Assembly (NCBI GenBank): GCA_004123355.1
Contig: SCHM01000004.1
Location: 1,922,001-1,986,000, forward strand
Reading direction: 5' to 3'
Length of the DNA stretch: 64,000 nucleotides
Source of the DNA: Amphirosellinia nigrospora
Taxonomy: Eukaryota > Ascomycota > Sordariomycetes > Xylariales > Xylariaceae
The notes below the pieces were generated by a model, which was not told the origin of the DNA, ran no database searches, and saw only the letters and a list, made by a program, of their open reading frames with translations. Both the position numbers and the translations under genes were made by a program. Position 1 is the first letter of the stretch, and each line of letters starts with the position of its first letter. This document shows positions 62,940 through 64,000 of this stretch, piece by piece.

Positions 62940-63145
62940 TTTAAGAAAAATATTATAAGTTATAAAAAAGCTTGATTAAAGGAAGAGAATCTATTATTAG
63001 ATTTACGCAATAGATTTAATAATAGATTTTTGACTAGCAGTGTGTGCTAGCTGTTTGTTTAGATATAGGTGTTGCTAGGTGGCTTCCCCTTGCGTTCCGC
63101 GTAGGGAAGCCACTGGTAATATAGACCCTTTAGGGATTTTATTAA
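62940..63145. repeat. Right direct repeat (putative LTR), second copy
   Basis: About 206 bases matching 55257-55464, including 'GGAAGAGAATCTATTATTAG', 'GCTAGCTGTTTGTTTAGAT' and 'TTTAGGGATTTTATTAA'. It is preceded by 'AATAAAGCACTACT' and followed by RIP-type AT sequence. Confidence 0.85.
63079..63113. repeat. 10-bp inverted repeat (hairpin) in right repeat
   Basis: GTGGCTTCCC (63079-63088) and GGGAAGCCAC (63104-63113) are exact reverse complements with a 15-base GC-rich loop (CTTGCGTTCCGCGTA). In the left copy the second arm has decayed to GGAAGCTAT, with the changes expected from RIP. Confidence 0.88.
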
Positions 63146-64000
63146 TTTTATTTAATTAATATTATATATAAGTTTTTAAAACAGTATTTATGGCGCTTAT
63201 ATATAACGATTGTAAATATTTATTATTTTTATTATATATAGTTTAAGTTTAAAAAAAAAAAAAAAAAAATAAAAAATTAATTATACGTATTATTTTTTAA
63301 AGTATAAATTTTAATTATTTTTATTATAATTTTCTAATTTTTTTATTATTTATATATAATATTTGTTTTTTTAAATGCTTATATATAATATATTGTTTTT
63401 ATATATATTTAGCTATTATTTATCGTATAAATATATTTTTTATAGTTTTTTAATAAATATTTTAATTTATAAATAATTTATTTATAAAAACTAAAGTTTT
63501 TAATATTTAGTTTAAAATATATTTAATAAATATATAATTAAGTTATTTTTATTATTAATTTATTATATTTAAAATTTTTTTTTTTTTATATAATTTTTAA
63601 AAAAATATAATATTTATTATTAATTTTTTTTTTAGGTTATTTTTAGTTTAATTAAACAATTATAATAATTTAAAATTTAAATATAAAATAATAAATATTA
63701 AAAATAAGTTAAATATTTTTATAATTTTTTAAAATATTATATAAAAAATAATAATATTATTAAAACCGCTAATTATATTATATAATTTGCTAGCTAAAAT
63801 ATTTTATATAATTTTTTATATTTATTTAAATTTTAGTATATAATATTATTTTTAATTTTAAAATTTAAGTTTATTATATTTTTATATAAACTTTAATTAT
63901 AAATATAATAAATTTAAATATAAAGTTATATTTATTTACGAATAATTTATTTATAAAAATAAAAGCTTTATATAATAAAAATCGAAAAAAATAAATATAA

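Larger units (their letters stand above)
55257..63145. mobile_element. Putative LTR retrotransposon, RIP-ruined, 7.9 kb
   Basis: Two direct repeats of about 207 bases (55257-55464 and 62940-63145), 7,683 bases apart, bracket an AT-rich interior. Size and repeat length fit an LTR retrotransposon (a Ty3/gypsy- or copia-type range). A 'TGGGGTATAG' sequence starts six bases after the left repeat, at the usual place of a primer-binding site. No gag or pol frame survives that I can read, and no target-site duplication could be decided in such AT-rich flanks, so the class and the orientation are uncertain. The part from 55330 to 55835 keeps more GC than elsewhere but shows no recognisable protein. 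Confidence 0.55.
47835..64000. repeat. Extremely AT-rich, RIP-mutated repeat block
   Basis: A gene-free block from about 47.83 kb to the window end with very high A+T and TpA content, almost no open frames longer than 60 codons, and scattered GC remnants such as CGTT/CGAA. CpA and TpG are strongly depleted across most of it, as expected from repeat-induced point mutation (C to T at CpA). This is the usual state of inactivated transposons in filamentous ascomycetes, often in pericentromeric or subtelomeric heterochromatin; which applies here cannot be told. The only clear internal structures are a pair of direct repeats (55257, 62940), two short tandem arrays and simple-sequence tracts. Fragmentary coding remnants could not be assigned to a family. 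Confidence 0.88.

Overview
This window looks like nuclear DNA of a filamentous ascomycete, probably of the class Sordariomycetes (inferred from short 50-220 bp introns with fungal branch points, protein families and compact gene order). The first ~47.8 kb is ordinary euchromatin carrying 14 recognisable protein genes. The last ~16.2 kb is an extremely AT-rich, gene-free block that looks like repeat DNA destroyed by repeat-induced point mutation (RIP).

Layout. 0.8-2.2 kb: type II membrane O-fucosyltransferase-like protein (+). 2.4-5.2 kb: CSC1/OSCA (DUF221) channel (-). 5.8-9.2 kb: mismatch repair MSH3 (+). 10.1-12.1 kb: conserved fungal C2H2-type protein (-). 13.8-15.2 kb: UBA3, the NEDD8 E1 catalytic subunit (-). 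15.8-18.9 kb: TEL2 (+). 20.0-22.7 kb: germinal-centre/Ste20-type kinase (-). 23.5-27.3 kb: peroxin PEX1 (-). 28.1-30.9 kb: replicative helicase MCM7 (+). 31.5-33.0 kb: mitoribosomal mS29/DAP3 (-). 33.7-34.4 kb: ribosome biogenesis RRS1 (+). 35.4-37.7 kb: RhoGAP protein (-). 41.1-42.2 kb: BET2, geranylgeranyltransferase II beta (+). 44.0-45.5 kb: zinc-finger plus APH-fold phosphotransferase (-). Most are housekeeping genes (genome maintenance, protein modification, ribosome, peroxisome, polarity). They are not an operon or a biosynthetic cluster. Several pairs are divergent (CSC1/MSH3, UBA3/TEL2, PEX1/MCM7, mS29/RRS1).

Eleven of the 14 genes, including ones expected to be essential, contain single-base reading-frame breaks, many beside homopolymers. 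MSH3, mS29 and the phosphotransferase are intact. Because the breaks hit unrelated conserved genes and the protein resumes in another frame, I read most of them as assembly or sequencing indels and not as pseudogenes. Gene coordinates below span the whole inferred gene, and the breaks are described in each entry.

The AT-rich block contains two ~207 bp direct repeats 7.68 kb apart, probably the LTRs of a ruined retroelement. They differ largely by C/T and G/A transitions. There are also tracts in which only one strand seems to have been mutated (CpA absent but TpG abundant, or the reverse). I saw no convincing tRNA, rRNA, CRISPR or secondary-metabolite cluster. I did not find a clear new multi-gene system; the most unusual material is the repeat structure and RIP pattern at 54.5-63.1 kb.
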